A stretch of DNA of 64,000 nt from Actinomycetes bacterium (GTDB lineage: Bacteria; Actinomycetota; Actinomycetes; DATJPE01): the NCBI GenBank assembly GCA_035506535.1, contig DATJPE010000075.1, positions 25,896 through 89,895 on the forward strand. The letters run 5' to 3'. The stretch's first letter is position 1; every line of letters begins with the position of its first letter. The notes under the pieces are model-generated. The model was not told where the DNA came from, ran no database searches, and saw nothing but the letters and a program-made list of their open reading frames with translations. The position numbers and the translations under genes were made by a program. Positions 42,411-50,453 of the stretch are shown piece by piece.

Positions 42411-43362
42411 GGCCGCTCGGACCGCGCTCGACCGTGGGGTCGGCGTGGCTCCGGACTGGCTGCTGCAACGTGAGGTGGCGCTCTGCCCCTGCGGCTGCAT
42501 CGGCAGGAGGCGCAAGGGATCCTTCGTCGAGAAGACCCTGACCGGCAGTGCAGAGCTGCTCCGCCAGGTGATGTTCAGCGAGGACTCGGCGGCCCAGCAG
42601 GGCCTGCTGCAGCGCATCGACCCGCGGGCCAAGCTCGTAGCTCTGCTGGCCGTTCTGGTGGCCGCCTCCACCGTGCACAGCATCGTGGTGCTGGCGGGGG
42701 TCTACCTGCTGACGCTGCTTCTGGCGTTCGCCTCCGAGATCCCGTTGCGGTTCTTCGTGAAACGGGTGTGGCTCTTCGTCCCGGTGTTCACCCTGGTGGT
42801 AGTCGCGCCGGCCACACTCTCGATCGTCACGCCGGGAGAGGTCGTGGTCCCGTTGTGGACCTGGCACGGTCAGACGGTCGGGCTGACGAAGCAGGGCCTG
42901 ACCACAGCGGCCCTCCTGGTCTGCCGGGTCGCCGTCTCGATCTCGCTCGTGGTCCTGCTCACCCTCACCACGACCTGGGTACGCCTGCTCGCGGCTCTGC
43001 GCAGCCTCGGCGTACCTCGCATGTTCGTGCTCGTGATCGGCATGGCGTACCGGTACATCTTCCTGCTGCTCGGATCGGTCACGGAGATGTACGAGTCACG
43101 ACGGGCACGCAGCGTGGGTGCCCAGAAGCACGACCGTGCCGCCCGAGAGTTCCTGGGGACGAGCGCCGGTGCGCTGTTCGGCAAGGCGCACCAGCTCTCC
43201 GAAGAGGTCTACCAAGCCATGGTGGCCCGGGGCTATCGCGGCGATGCCCGGACCGTCCAGGCACTGCGCCTTCGACGGGTCGACGCCGTCTTCGCGGTGG
43301 TGACGCTTCTCGTGTGCGCAGCCATCGTCATCGCGGGACGATCAACCGGAATCGGGCGCTGA
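42394..43362 (+). CDS. cbiQ: CbiQ-type transmembrane (T) subunit with Cys-rich N-terminus
   Basis: A 322-residue EcfT/CbiQ protein. The membrane part (about 65-310) has the two coupling helices with Ala-Arg-Gly motifs, YESRRARSVG and YQAMVARGYRGD, that dock the ATPase. Unusually, the first 50 residues are hydrophilic with LCPCGCIGRRRKGSFVEKT, a C-x-C-x-C cluster. I recall the same extension in some actinobacterial CbiQ proteins; it may bind the metal at the cytoplasmic mouth. The ATG at 42394 overlaps cbiM by 17 nt; another ATG 9 bases later is possible. Confidence 0.85.
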   Translation: MVCMPEAARTALDRGVGVAPDWLLQREVALCPCGCIGRRRKGSFVEKTLTGSAELLRQVMFSEDSAAQQGLLQRIDPRAKLVALLAVLVAASTVHSIVVLAGVYLLTLLLAFASEIPLRFFVKRVWLFVPVFTLVVVAPATLSIVTPGEVVVPLWTWHGQTVGLTKQGLTTAALLVCRVAVSISLVVLLTLTTTWVRLLAALRSLGVPRMFVLVIGMAYRYIFLLLGSVTEMYESRRARSVGAQKHDRAAREFLGTSAGALFGKAHQLSEEVYQAMVARGYRGDARTVQALRLRRVDAVFAVVTLLVCAAIVIAGRSTGIGR

Positions 43363-43367
43363 CGAAG

Positions 43368-44252
43368 GTGGCTCCGGCCCCGCCGGCAGACGTACCGGAT
43401 GACGCTGTCCTCTTCTGCCGCGACCTCGTCTACTCCTACCTCGACCGCTTCCCCGCCCTTCGCGGGGTCTCCCTGGACGTCCGGCGCGGCGAGCGCGTCG
43501 CTCTTCTCGGCCCGAACGGCTGCGGCAAGTCAACCTTGCTGAAGATTCTCGACGGCCTGGTTCATCCCGCCGAGGGCTCCTACCACGCATTCGGTGAGCT
43601 GGTGACCGAGGAGGCGCTCGAGGACGAGCAGTTCGCGATGGGGTTTCGCTCCCGGATCGGCTTCGTGTTCCAGAACTCAGACGCCCAGGTCTTCTCGCCA
43701 ACCGTGCGGGAGGAGGTCGCGTTCGGATGCCTCCAGCTGGGCTTGGACCGCGAGGAGACCCTCGCCAGGGTCGACGACGTCCTGGCGATGCTGGGCATCT
43801 CGGACCTGATCGACAGGGCCCCGTTCCAACTGTCGGGGGGGCAGAAGAAGCGAGTCGCCATCGCGTCGGTGCTGGTGATGAACCCGGAAGTGCTGCTCTT
43901 CGACGAGCCCACCGCGGCGTTGGACCCACGCACCCAGCAGTGGCTGGCTGAGCTGATCCTCGAGCTGAACAAGGCTGGGAGGACCATCGTGCTCGCCACC
44001 CATGACCTCGAGGTCCTCGAACAGGTCGCCGACCGGTGCGTGGTCTTCGGCGAGGATCACACCGTCATGGCGACCGGCTCGCCCGGAGAGATCCTGGCCG
44101 ACCGTGCGCTGCTCCTGGCGACCAACCTGGTGCACGAGCACACCCACCGCCACGGCGGCCCCAGCGGCGAGACGGTGCACAGCCATGTGCACTCGGCTGG
44201 CGGCCATCATCATGACGGAGCCAACCAACAACCCCGACCCGCAGGGCTTTGA
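43368..44252 (+). CDS. cbiO: CbiO-type ECF ATPase with His-rich C-terminal tail
   Basis: A 294-residue ABC ATPase. Walker A is GPNGCGKSTLLK (about 47-58), the Q loop VFQNSDAQVFSP, signature LSGGQKKRVAIA and Walker B VLLFDEPTAALDP. The C-terminal 35 residues are rich in His (VHEHTHRHGG, HSHVHS, GGHHHDG), a likely nickel/cobalt buffer or sensor fitting the metal role. The GTG at 43368 is 5 nt after cbiQ. It forms the ECF module CbiM-CbiQ-CbiO. The stop lies just before the cobalamin riboswitch of the next operon. Confidence 0.9.
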   Translation: MAPAPPADVPDDAVLFCRDLVYSYLDRFPALRGVSLDVRRGERVALLGPNGCGKSTLLKILDGLVHPAEGSYHAFGELVTEEALEDEQFAMGFRSRIGFVFQNSDAQVFSPTVREEVAFGCLQLGLDREETLARVDDVLAMLGISDLIDRAPFQLSGGQKKRVAIASVLVMNPEVLLFDEPTAALDPRTQQWLAELILELNKAGRTIVLATHDLEVLEQVADRCVVFGEDHTVMATGSPGEILADRALLLATNLVHEHTHRHGGPSGETVHSHVHSAGGHHHDGANQQPRPAGL

Positions 44253-44261
44253 CAGGCCGCG

Positions 44262-44392
44262 TGGCGCATGAGAGCGTCACGCGCACAACTCCACACACGC
44301 ACTCGCGCAGGGGAAGCCGGTCGAACTCCGGCGCTGACCCGCAACCGTGGGCCACGCATCGCGTGGCGAGCCGGGATACCTGCCGGGCGCGA
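44262..44392 (+). promoter_or_regulatory. cobalamin riboswitch
   Basis: The conserved core of the cobalamin riboswitch is present in order: GGGGAAGCCGGTCGAACTCC at 44310-44329, GCTGACCCGCAACCGTG at 44333-44349, and the B12 box GCCGGGATACCTGCCGG at 44370-44386. It lies 10 bases after cbiO and about 145 bases before the first gene of the corrinoid operon. Binding of adenosylcobalamin should switch off the eight genes downstream. The exact ends are approximate. A hairpin at 44451-44479 may be its expression platform. Confidence 0.92.
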
Positions 44393-44450
44393 GATGCTCA
44401 CCAACCCGTCGTGGTCTGCGGGACGGAGCCCGGGTCACCGACCCGCTCGC

Positions 44451-44479
44451 GCCCTCGCCCGCATCCCTGCGGCGAGGGC
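44451..44479 (+). terminator. hairpin in the riboswitch leader, candidate expression platform
   Basis: GCCCTCGCC (44451-44459) pairs with GGCGAGGGC (44471-44479); the inner CGCA and TGC can extend the stem with one bulge. It stands between the cobalamin riboswitch and the first gene. It lacks a T-run, so it may work as a Rho-linked or structural terminator, or may be part of the translation switch. Evidence is the inverted repeat only. Confidence 0.45.
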
Positions 44480-44538
44480 GCAGCCATGTCGGGGCCATCC
44501 GAGCCCCGCCCGCGCGGACCCAGCGCGAAAGGCCTGCC

Positions 44539-45927
44539 GTGCCGATCATCACCCGCCGCGTGGCCGCGGCCGTCACGGTCACGACCGCGATCCTGCTCGG
44601 GTGGGCCGCGCCGTCGCAGGCGGCCGGCGGGTCGAACGTCGGCCTGTACGGCTCCGGGGACCCCACCTACGACGGTGTCTTCCGCCAGTCCCTGGCCATC
44701 CTCGGCCTCCACGCGGCAGGGGTCGCGCCGGACGCCTCGGCGGTGGCGTGGCTGCTGGCCCAGCAGTGCGCCGGCGGCGGCTTCTCGTCGTACAACCCGA
44801 ACCCGGCCAAGGGCTGCCCGGGCTACGACCCGGCGAAGTACACCGGCGGCATCGACACGAACGCGACGTCCCTCGCCCTCGAGGCCCTGCTCGCGACCGG
44901 CCATCGTGCGCAGGCCGATCGCGCCGCCACGGTGCTGCGCAAGGCCCAGGACCGCGACGGGGGCTGGCCGTTCATCGTCGGCGGCGGGTCGTCGGACCCC
45001 AACTCGACCGGCCTGGTGATGGCGGCGCTCGCCGCCGCGGGCGACGGGGTCGATGCGGGCGGTACGGCATACCTGGCCGGCCTGCAGGTCGGCTGCGGCA
45101 GCGGCTCGGCACCGACGGACCAGGCCGATCGCGGCGGCCTGGCCACGCCGTACTCCGGCGGCGCCCCCAACGTCCTGGCCACGGTGCAGGCGGTGCCGGG
45201 GCTGGCCGGCCTGAGCCTCGTCGACCCCGTCCCCGCCGCCGGCACCTGGGCCGACGGCGGCGCGGCGCTGCCGTGCCCGGCCGCGTCGACCAGCACGCCG
45301 ACCTCGAGCTCGTCCGCCACCCCCACCACGTCGCCGTCCACGCCGTCGAGCCCATCCGCCGCCGACCCCAGCGCCCCGAGCACCGCGTCGAGCGCCTCGC
45401 CCAGCGGCGCGGACGTCGCGCACTGGGCCGCCACCTGGCTGGCCGCCCAGGCGAGGTCCGGCGCGGTGACCGGCACCAACGTGGGCTGGGCGATCCTGTC
45501 CTTCGCTGCAACGCTCACCCACCACGACGCCGCGGAGTCGCTGTACGCCGGCCTGCCCTCGACCATCACCACCGCGGGAGCTCGCGGCTCGGCCCGCGCC
45601 GCGCAGAGCACGGACAGCCCAGGAGCGCTCGGGCTGGCCGCGCTCAGCTCCGCGGTGCTGGGCCACCCCGGGACGGCCCGGACCTACGCCTCGCGCATCG
45701 CGGCCACGCTGACCGGCGAAGGTGCCTCAGCGTCGCCGTCCCCGAGCTCCTCAGCCTCGGAGGGTGGGTCAGCGAGCTCGTCGCCGTCGACGGCGACGTC
45801 CGCCGCGTCGACGACCCCCGCAGCCACGCTGCCCCGGACGGGGGCTGCACCCGGCCTGGGCGTCGCTGGGCTGCTGCTCGTCGTCGCGGGCGCTGCCCTG
45901 CTTCGGTTCGGGCGGCGACGGACGTGA
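44539..45927 (+). CDS. cell-wall-anchored prenyltransferase-like (alpha/alpha-toroid) protein under B12 control
   Basis: A 462-residue exported protein. Residues 1-30 are a signal peptide. About 35-250 carry repeats of the squalene-oxidase/prenyltransferase toroid type (SLAILGLHAAGVAPDASAVAWLLAQQCAGGGFSS-type helices, DTNATSLALEALLATG, DGGWPF). A Ser/Thr/Pro linker (about 255-300) joins a second, shorter helical repeat region (about 300-400). The C-terminus is a sortase signal: LPRTG near 431, a hydrophobic helix and RRR. Alpha/alpha toroids also form the corrinoid-binding domain of human intrinsic factor and transcobalamin. With the riboswitch and the ECF genes, I infer a surface corrinoid-binding protein. 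The GTG start has AAAGG about 8 nt upstream. Confidence 0.78.
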   Translation: MPIITRRVAAAVTVTTAILLGWAAPSQAAGGSNVGLYGSGDPTYDGVFRQSLAILGLHAAGVAPDASAVAWLLAQQCAGGGFSSYNPNPAKGCPGYDPAKYTGGIDTNATSLALEALLATGHRAQADRAATVLRKAQDRDGGWPFIVGGGSSDPNSTGLVMAALAAAGDGVDAGGTAYLAGLQVGCGSGSAPTDQADRGGLATPYSGGAPNVLATVQAVPGLAGLSLVDPVPAAGTWADGGAALPCPAASTSTPTSSSSATPTTSPSTPSSPSAADPSAPSTASSASPSGADVAHWAATWLAAQARSGAVTGTNVGWAILSFAATLTHHDAAESLYAGLPSTITTAGARGSARAAQSTDSPGALGLAALSSAVLGHPGTARTYASRIAATLTGEGASASPSPSSSASEGGSASSSPSTATSAASTTPAATLPRTGAAPGLGVAGLLLVVAGAALLRFGRRRT

Positions 45928-46871
45928 GACCCACCTCCCGCTACGTCGCGCCCCGGGCCGCCGCCGCAGCGGTGGTGGCCGTCCTGGCGGCCGTGGCGGG
46001 GGTGCTCGCGCTGGGGGTGACGCCAGCGCGCGCGTCGGCGTACCGGTACTGGTCGTACTGGCACGCCGCACCCGGGTCCGCCACCTGGACCTTCGCCGGC
46101 GCCGGGGCGACGTACCGACCGAGCCCCGGCGCGGTCGAGGGCTGGCGCTTCGCCGTCTCGCCGGGCACGGCCAGCGCGCCAGCGCCACGGGCGGACCCGG
46201 CGACGGCGTACAACCGCGCCTGCTCCGGACTCACGGCCGCCGCCGGGCAGAAGCTCGTCGCGCTGGTCGTCGACTACGGGACGGCCTCCGACGCCCCGCC
46301 TGGCGAGAAGCCACCGGGTGGCGTCGTCGCCACCTGCACCACCGTGGCGGCGAACGCCGACGGGTTCGACGTCCTGCGGGCCGCCCACGTGAGCGTGCGC
46401 GAGCAGGGCGGCCTGGTCTGCGGCCTCGACGGCTATCCGCGAACCGAGTGCGCGCCGCTGGTCACGACGACGCCCTCGGCGGCGCACAGCGGGTCGGCGC
46501 ACAGCGGGGGGACGCACACCTCGCCAGCGCACGGCGCACCGGCACCCTCGTCGGCGCGGCCCTCGTCGAGCCGGCCGACCGACCCCTCCCCGACCCGGGC
46601 GTCGGCGCGGTCGGCCGCGACGGCCACGGCCTCCCGGACGTCGCCCGCGGGGACGAGGAGCTCCGCGGCGCCCAGCCACGCCCCCGCCGGGCCGCCCAGC
46701 TCGGGCCCGGCAACCAGTCCTCCCCCGGCGATCGCCGCGGCGGGACCCTCGCTCGTCGTCGGTGATGTCGGGGCCGCCTCGGGGCACGGCTCGCCCTGGC
46801 CCTTCGTCGGCGGGATCGCGGTCGTCGCGGTCGTGGCCGGCGGTGCCTGGGCCGCGCGGAGGCGCGCGTGA
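45924..46871 (+). CDS. SCO2322-like surface protein of the corrinoid uptake operon
   Basis: A 315-residue exported protein with a signal peptide (to about residue 36), a compact domain (about 37-175: YRYWSYWHAAPGSATW ... GAVEGWRFAVS ... VDYGTASDAPPGE ... GYPRTECAPL) and a long His/Ser/Pro-rich stalk before a C-terminal helix and RRRA. The globular part matches what I remember as the SCO2322 family, which accompanies a prenyltransferase-like protein and an ECF transporter in Streptomyces. Three or four Cys may form disulfides. The GTG overlaps the upstream stop (GTGA). I infer a partner in binding or handing over corrinoid at the surface. Confidence 0.75.
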   Translation: MRPTSRYVAPRAAAAAVVAVLAAVAGVLALGVTPARASAYRYWSYWHAAPGSATWTFAGAGATYRPSPGAVEGWRFAVSPGTASAPAPRADPATAYNRACSGLTAAAGQKLVALVVDYGTASDAPPGEKPPGGVVATCTTVAANADGFDVLRAAHVSVREQGGLVCGLDGYPRTECAPLVTTTPSAAHSGSAHSGGTHTSPAHGAPAPSSARPSSSRPTDPSPTRASARSAATATASRTSPAGTRSSAAPSHAPAGPPSSGPATSPPPAIAAAGPSLVVGDVGAASGHGSPWPFVGGIAVVAVVAGGAWAARRRA

Positions 46872-48010
46872 GACTGCCGCGTGCGCTGCATCCGGGAGCC
46901 TGGTGGCTGTGGGCCCTCGGCCTGGCGACCGCCGCGAGCCGGACGACTCAGGTGCTGCTGCTCCTGCTCGTCATCGCCGTGACGGCCTACGTCGTCGCGG
47001 CACGGCGTACCGACGCGCCGTGGGCCGGCACCTACCGCGCCGCCCTGGTCGTGGGGGCCATGTTCCTGCTCGTGCGGATGGCCTTCGAGATCGTGTTCGG
47101 CGCCGACGCCGGCCCGACCGTCCTCTTCCGGCTGCCCCAGGTGCCGATGCCCGGGTGGATGGCGGGGGTGGGCGTCGGCGGCCCGGTCTCGGCGGAGGGA
47201 CTGCTCGCCGCCCTGCAGGACGGCCTGCGAGTCGCCGCGGTGATCGCGTGCATCGGGGCGGCGTCGTCCCTGGCCAGCCCGTCGCGCCTGCTCGCCAGCC
47301 TGCCCACGGCGCTGTACGAGGTCGGCCTCACCGTCGTGGTGGCGCTGAGCCTGGCGCCGCAGGCCGTGGCCGACGTCCGGAGGGTGCGGGCGGCGCGACG
47401 GCTGCGGGGCCGGCCGACCCGCGGGATGGCGGCGGTGCGCTCGACCGGCCTGCCGGTGCTGGAGGACGCGCTGGAGCGCTCGGTGCAGCTGGCCGCGTCG
47501 ATGGACGCCCGCGGGTACGGGCGCCGCGCCGACGTCAGCCCCTCGGTGCGCCGGACGACGGCCGCGTGCACGCTCGCCGGCCTGGTCGGGGTGACCGCGG
47601 GGACGTACGGCCTGCTGGACGCGGGCTCGCCGTCCTGGCTGGGACTGCCGATCCTGCTCGGCGGGGTGCTGCTCGCGGTCGCCGGGCTCGTGCTGGGCGG
47701 ACGGCGGCGCGTGCGCTCGCGGTACCGCCCCGACCCGTGGCGGGTCCCGGAGTGGCTGACCGCAGGCTCGGGGGCCGTCGCGGCGGGGGTGCTCGTCGCC
47801 GTCTCGACGCTCGACCCGGCGGCCCTGCAGGGGGCCGCCGGGACCCTCACCTGGCCGGGCCTGCCCGTGCTGCCGGCGCTGGCCGTCCTCCTCGGCCTGC
47901 TCCCGGCCTGGGTCACCCCCCACCCGACTGACGTGTCAGGCGTTCGGCAACGAGGGCTTGGCGAAACGCCTGACAGCGCGCTGCGCGCCGGGGCGGGGGT
48001 GCGGGCGTGA
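46868..48010 (+). CDS. ECF transporter T component (EcfT-like)
   Basis: A 380-residue membrane protein of the energy-coupling factor type. Several helices lie at about 10-45, 60-80, 120-160 and 225-260, and the coupling helix motif is SMDARGYGRRAD (about 210-221), with RRVRAARRLRG as the other docking region. Two further helices near the C-terminus (about 295-350) are beyond the core. The last 35 codons contain a palindromic element (47934-47975) which encodes SGVRQRGLGETPDS. GTGA overlaps occur at both ends, so T and ATPase subunits are made together. The substrate is probably a corrinoid, from the riboswitch. Confidence 0.83.
   Translation: MRLPRALHPGAWWLWALGLATAASRTTQVLLLLLVIAVTAYVVAARRTDAPWAGTYRAALVVGAMFLLVRMAFEIVFGADAGPTVLFRLPQVPMPGWMAGVGVGGPVSAEGLLAALQDGLRVAAVIACIGAASSLASPSRLLASLPTALYEVGLTVVVALSLAPQAVADVRRVRAARRLRGRPTRGMAAVRSTGLPVLEDALERSVQLAASMDARGYGRRADVSPSVRRTTAACTLAGLVGVTAGTYGLLDAGSPSWLGLPILLGGVLLAVAGLVLGGRRRVRSRYRPDPWRVPEWLTAGSGAVAAGVLVAVSTLDPAALQGAAGTLTWPGLPVLPALAVLLGLLPAWVTPHPTDVSGVRQRGLGETPDSALRAGAGVRA
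47934..47975. repeat. palindromic element within the 3' end of the EcfT gene
   Basis: TGTCAGGCGTT (47934-47944) and AACGCCTGACA (47965-47975) are perfect 11-base arms around a 20-base loop. The loop reads CGGCAACGAGGGCTTGGCGA. The element begins about 26 codons before the stop of the EcfT gene, beyond the last membrane helix, and is fully in frame. The sequence is unrelated to the other palindrome family in this window. It may be an inserted repeat tolerated at a protein tail. Confidence 0.6.
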
Positions 48011-49662
48011 TCCGCTTCGAGGACGTCACCATCACCTACGAGGGCGCGGCCCGGCCGGTGCTCGCGGGGGTCGACCTCGTCGTGCCCGAGGGCGAGCTGT
48101 GCCTCGTCGTCGGCCCCACCGGGTCGGGGAAGTCCACGCTGCTGCGGGCGGTCAACGGGCTGGTCCCCCACTTCTCCGGGGGGCGCCTCGCCGGACGGGT
48201 CAGCGTCGGCGGCCGCGACACGCGGACCCACCCGCCGCGCGAGCTCGCTGACCTGGTCGGCATCGTGGGCCAGGACCCGCTGGCCGGCTTCGTGGCCGAC
48301 GTCGTCGAGGAGGAGCTGGCCTACGGCATGGAGAGCCTCGGCGTGCCGGCCGACGTCATGCGGCGGCGGGTCGAGGAGACCCTGGACCTGCTCGGGCTCG
48401 CCGACCTGCGTCGCCGGCCTCTGCTGTCGCTCTCCGGGGGCCAGCGGCAGCGGGTCGCGCTCGGGGCCGTGCTCACGATGCACCCCAAGGTCCTGCTCCT
48501 GGACGAGCCGACCTCGGCGCTGGACCCCCCGGCGGCCGAGGAGGTCCTCGCCGCGCTCCAGCGGCTGGTCCACGACCTCGGGCTCACCGTGCTCGTCACC
48601 GAGCACCGCCTCGAGCGGGTGGTGCAGTACGCCGACCGCGTGGTCCGCCTCACCGGGGACGGCGGGCCACTGGTGGCCGGCGACCCGGCCACCGTGCTGG
48701 CGGACTCCCCGGTGGTCCCGCCCGTCGTCGAGCTCGGCCGCATCGCCGGCTGGGACCCGCTGCCACTGTCGGTGCGCGACGCCCGCCGCCGCGCCGCCCC
48801 GCTGCGCGAGCGCCTCACCGCGGCAGCCCCGCCCCACCCCCTCAGCACAGCCGCCTCCCGACCCGGCGTCTCCCCGGGTGCCGGCTCACGACAGGCATCT
48901 CCTGGGATCGCCGCGGCGCGGGGCCTCTCCGTGCGCTACGGCGCCACGGTGGCGCTGCGCGCCGTGGACCTCGCGGTGGGGCCAGCAGAGGTGGTCGCGG
49001 TCATGGGCCGCAACGGGGCCGGCAAGTCCACGCTGCTCCAGGCCCTCGTCGGCGCGGTCGAGCCCGACCACGGGGAGGTCCGCGTCGGCGGCGTCCCCCC
49101 GGACACCCTGACCGGCCCCGCCCTCCTCGAGCGCGTGGGGCTGGTCCCCCAGGACGCCGGTGACCTGCTGTGGGCCGAGAGCGTCACCGAGGAGTGCGCG
49201 GCCGCGGACCGGGATGCGGGCGTCGCGGCCGGGACGACGTACCGGCTGCTCGCCCACCTCGCGCCGGGTGTCGCGCCCGACGCCCACCCCCGCGACCTCT
49301 CCGAGGGCGGCCGCTTGGCGCTGGCGCTGGCGGTGGTCCTCGCCGCAGACCCGCCGCTGCTGCTGCTCGACGAGCCGACCCGCGGCTTGGACTACCCGAC
49401 CAAGGCGCGCCTGGTCGCCATCCTCGCGGCCCGCGCCGCCGCCGGGCACGCGGTCGTCCTCGCGACGCACGACGTCGAGCTCGTCGCCGAGGTCGCGACG
49501 CGAGTGGTCGTGCTGGCCGACGGCGAGGTGGTCGCCGACGGCCCGACGACCGCCGTCATCACCTCCTCCCCCGCCTACGCCCCCCAGGTCGCGAAGGTGT
49601 TCGCCCCCCTGCCGTGGCTGACGGTGGCCGACGCCGCCGAGACCCTGCGGGCGACCGGATGA
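48007..49662 (+). CDS. ECF transporter ATPase, two fused ABC domains
   Basis: A 551-residue protein with both ECF ATPases in one chain. Domain 1: Walker A GPTGSGKSTLLRA, signature LSLSGGQRQRVALG, Walker B VLLLDEPTSALDP. Domain 2 (from about 300): Walker A GRNGAGKSTLLQ, a variant signature DLSEGGRLALALA (LSEGG instead of LSGGQ), Walker B LLLLDEPTRGLD. A Pro/Ala-rich linker joins them. The asymmetric signature suggests one canonical and one degenerate ATP site. The GTG overlaps the T gene (GTGA). It powers uptake with the S component encoded next. Confidence 0.9.
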   Translation: MIRFEDVTITYEGAARPVLAGVDLVVPEGELCLVVGPTGSGKSTLLRAVNGLVPHFSGGRLAGRVSVGGRDTRTHPPRELADLVGIVGQDPLAGFVADVVEEELAYGMESLGVPADVMRRRVEETLDLLGLADLRRRPLLSLSGGQRQRVALGAVLTMHPKVLLLDEPTSALDPPAAEEVLAALQRLVHDLGLTVLVTEHRLERVVQYADRVVRLTGDGGPLVAGDPATVLADSPVVPPVVELGRIAGWDPLPLSVRDARRRAAPLRERLTAAAPPHPLSTAASRPGVSPGAGSRQASPGIAAARGLSVRYGATVALRAVDLAVGPAEVVAVMGRNGAGKSTLLQALVGAVEPDHGEVRVGGVPPDTLTGPALLERVGLVPQDAGDLLWAESVTEECAAADRDAGVAAGTTYRLLAHLAPGVAPDAHPRDLSEGGRLALALAVVLAADPPLLLLDEPTRGLDYPTKARLVAILAARAAAGHAVVLATHDVELVAEVATRVVVLADGEVVADGPTTAVITSSPAYAPQVAKVFAPLPWLTVADAAETLRATG

Positions 49663-50453
49663 GCGCCGTGCGGCTGACCCCGAGGTCCACGGCCGCACTC
49701 GGGCTGGTGTCGCTGGTCGGCGTGGTCGCCTTCGGCTGGCCGCTGCTCGCGGACCCGGGCAGCGGGCTGGCGCACGCCGGCGACGCCCCGCTGCTGTTCG
49801 CGGTCCTGGTGCCGTTGCTGCTGGCCGTCGTGCTGGCCGAGCTCGGCGACGGCGCCCTGGACGCCAAGGCGATCGCGATGCTCGGCGTGCTCGCCGCCGT
49901 CGGCGCGGCGCTGCGACCGCTCGGCGGCGGCGTGACCGGCTTCTCGCCCGTGTTCCTGCTCGTCGTGCTCGCCGGCCGGGCGCTGGGCCGCGGCTTCGGG
50001 TTCGTCCTCGGCGCGACCACGCTGTTCGCCTCGGCGCTGCTCACCGGCGGGGTCGGGCCGTGGCTGCCGTTCCAGATGCTCGGGGCGGCCTGGGTCGGGA
50101 TGCTCGCGGGCTGCTTGCCGCGGGCGACCGGGCGGGCGGAGGTCCGGCTCGTGGCGGCGTACGGGGCCCTCGCGGGCCTGGCGTACGGCGCCCTCCTCGA
50201 TCTGTGGTTCTGGCCGTTCACCGCCGGGCCGACCTCCAGCGTCTCGTTCGTAGCCGGGGCACCTCTGGCCGAGAACCTGCACCGCTTCCTCGTGTTCTGG
50301 CTGACGACGTCGCTCGGGTTCGACGTACCGCGGGCCGTGGGCAACCTCGTGCTGGTCCTGGTCGTCGGCGGGCCGGTGCTGCGCGCGCTGCGGCGTTCGG
50401 CCCGGCGGGCGGCCTTCGACGCCCCGGTCGAGTTCGTCACCGCGGGTCGCTGA
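49659..50453 (+). CDS. ECF transporter S component, probable corrinoid-specific
   Basis: A 264-residue membrane protein with about six helices. It has the small-residue pattern of S components (AMLGVLAAVGAALRPLGGG near 72-90, with the Ala-Ala motif that docks on the T subunit), and GRGFGFVLGATTLFASALLTGGVGPWLPFQM in helices 4 and 5. I interpret it as the substrate-binding subunit. CbrT-type S components are known B12 importers; membership is not proven. The ATG overlaps the ATPase stop, and TGATG joins it to the next gene, so transporter and salvage enzymes form one translational unit. Confidence 0.82.
   Translation: MSAVRLTPRSTAALGLVSLVGVVAFGWPLLADPGSGLAHAGDAPLLFAVLVPLLLAVVLAELGDGALDAKAIAMLGVLAAVGAALRPLGGGVTGFSPVFLLVVLAGRALGRGFGFVLGATTLFASALLTGGVGPWLPFQMLGAAWVGMLAGCLPRATGRAEVRLVAAYGALAGLAYGALLDLWFWPFTAGPTSSVSFVAGAPLAENLHRFLVFWLTTSLGFDVPRAVGNLVLVLVVGGPVLRALRRSARRAAFDAPVEFVTAGR

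Noticed and set aside
44539..45927. Terpene cyclase or protein prenyltransferase
   Set aside because: The toroid repeats are present but the protein is exported and sortase-anchored, has no DxDD-type acid motif and is under a cobalamin riboswitch.
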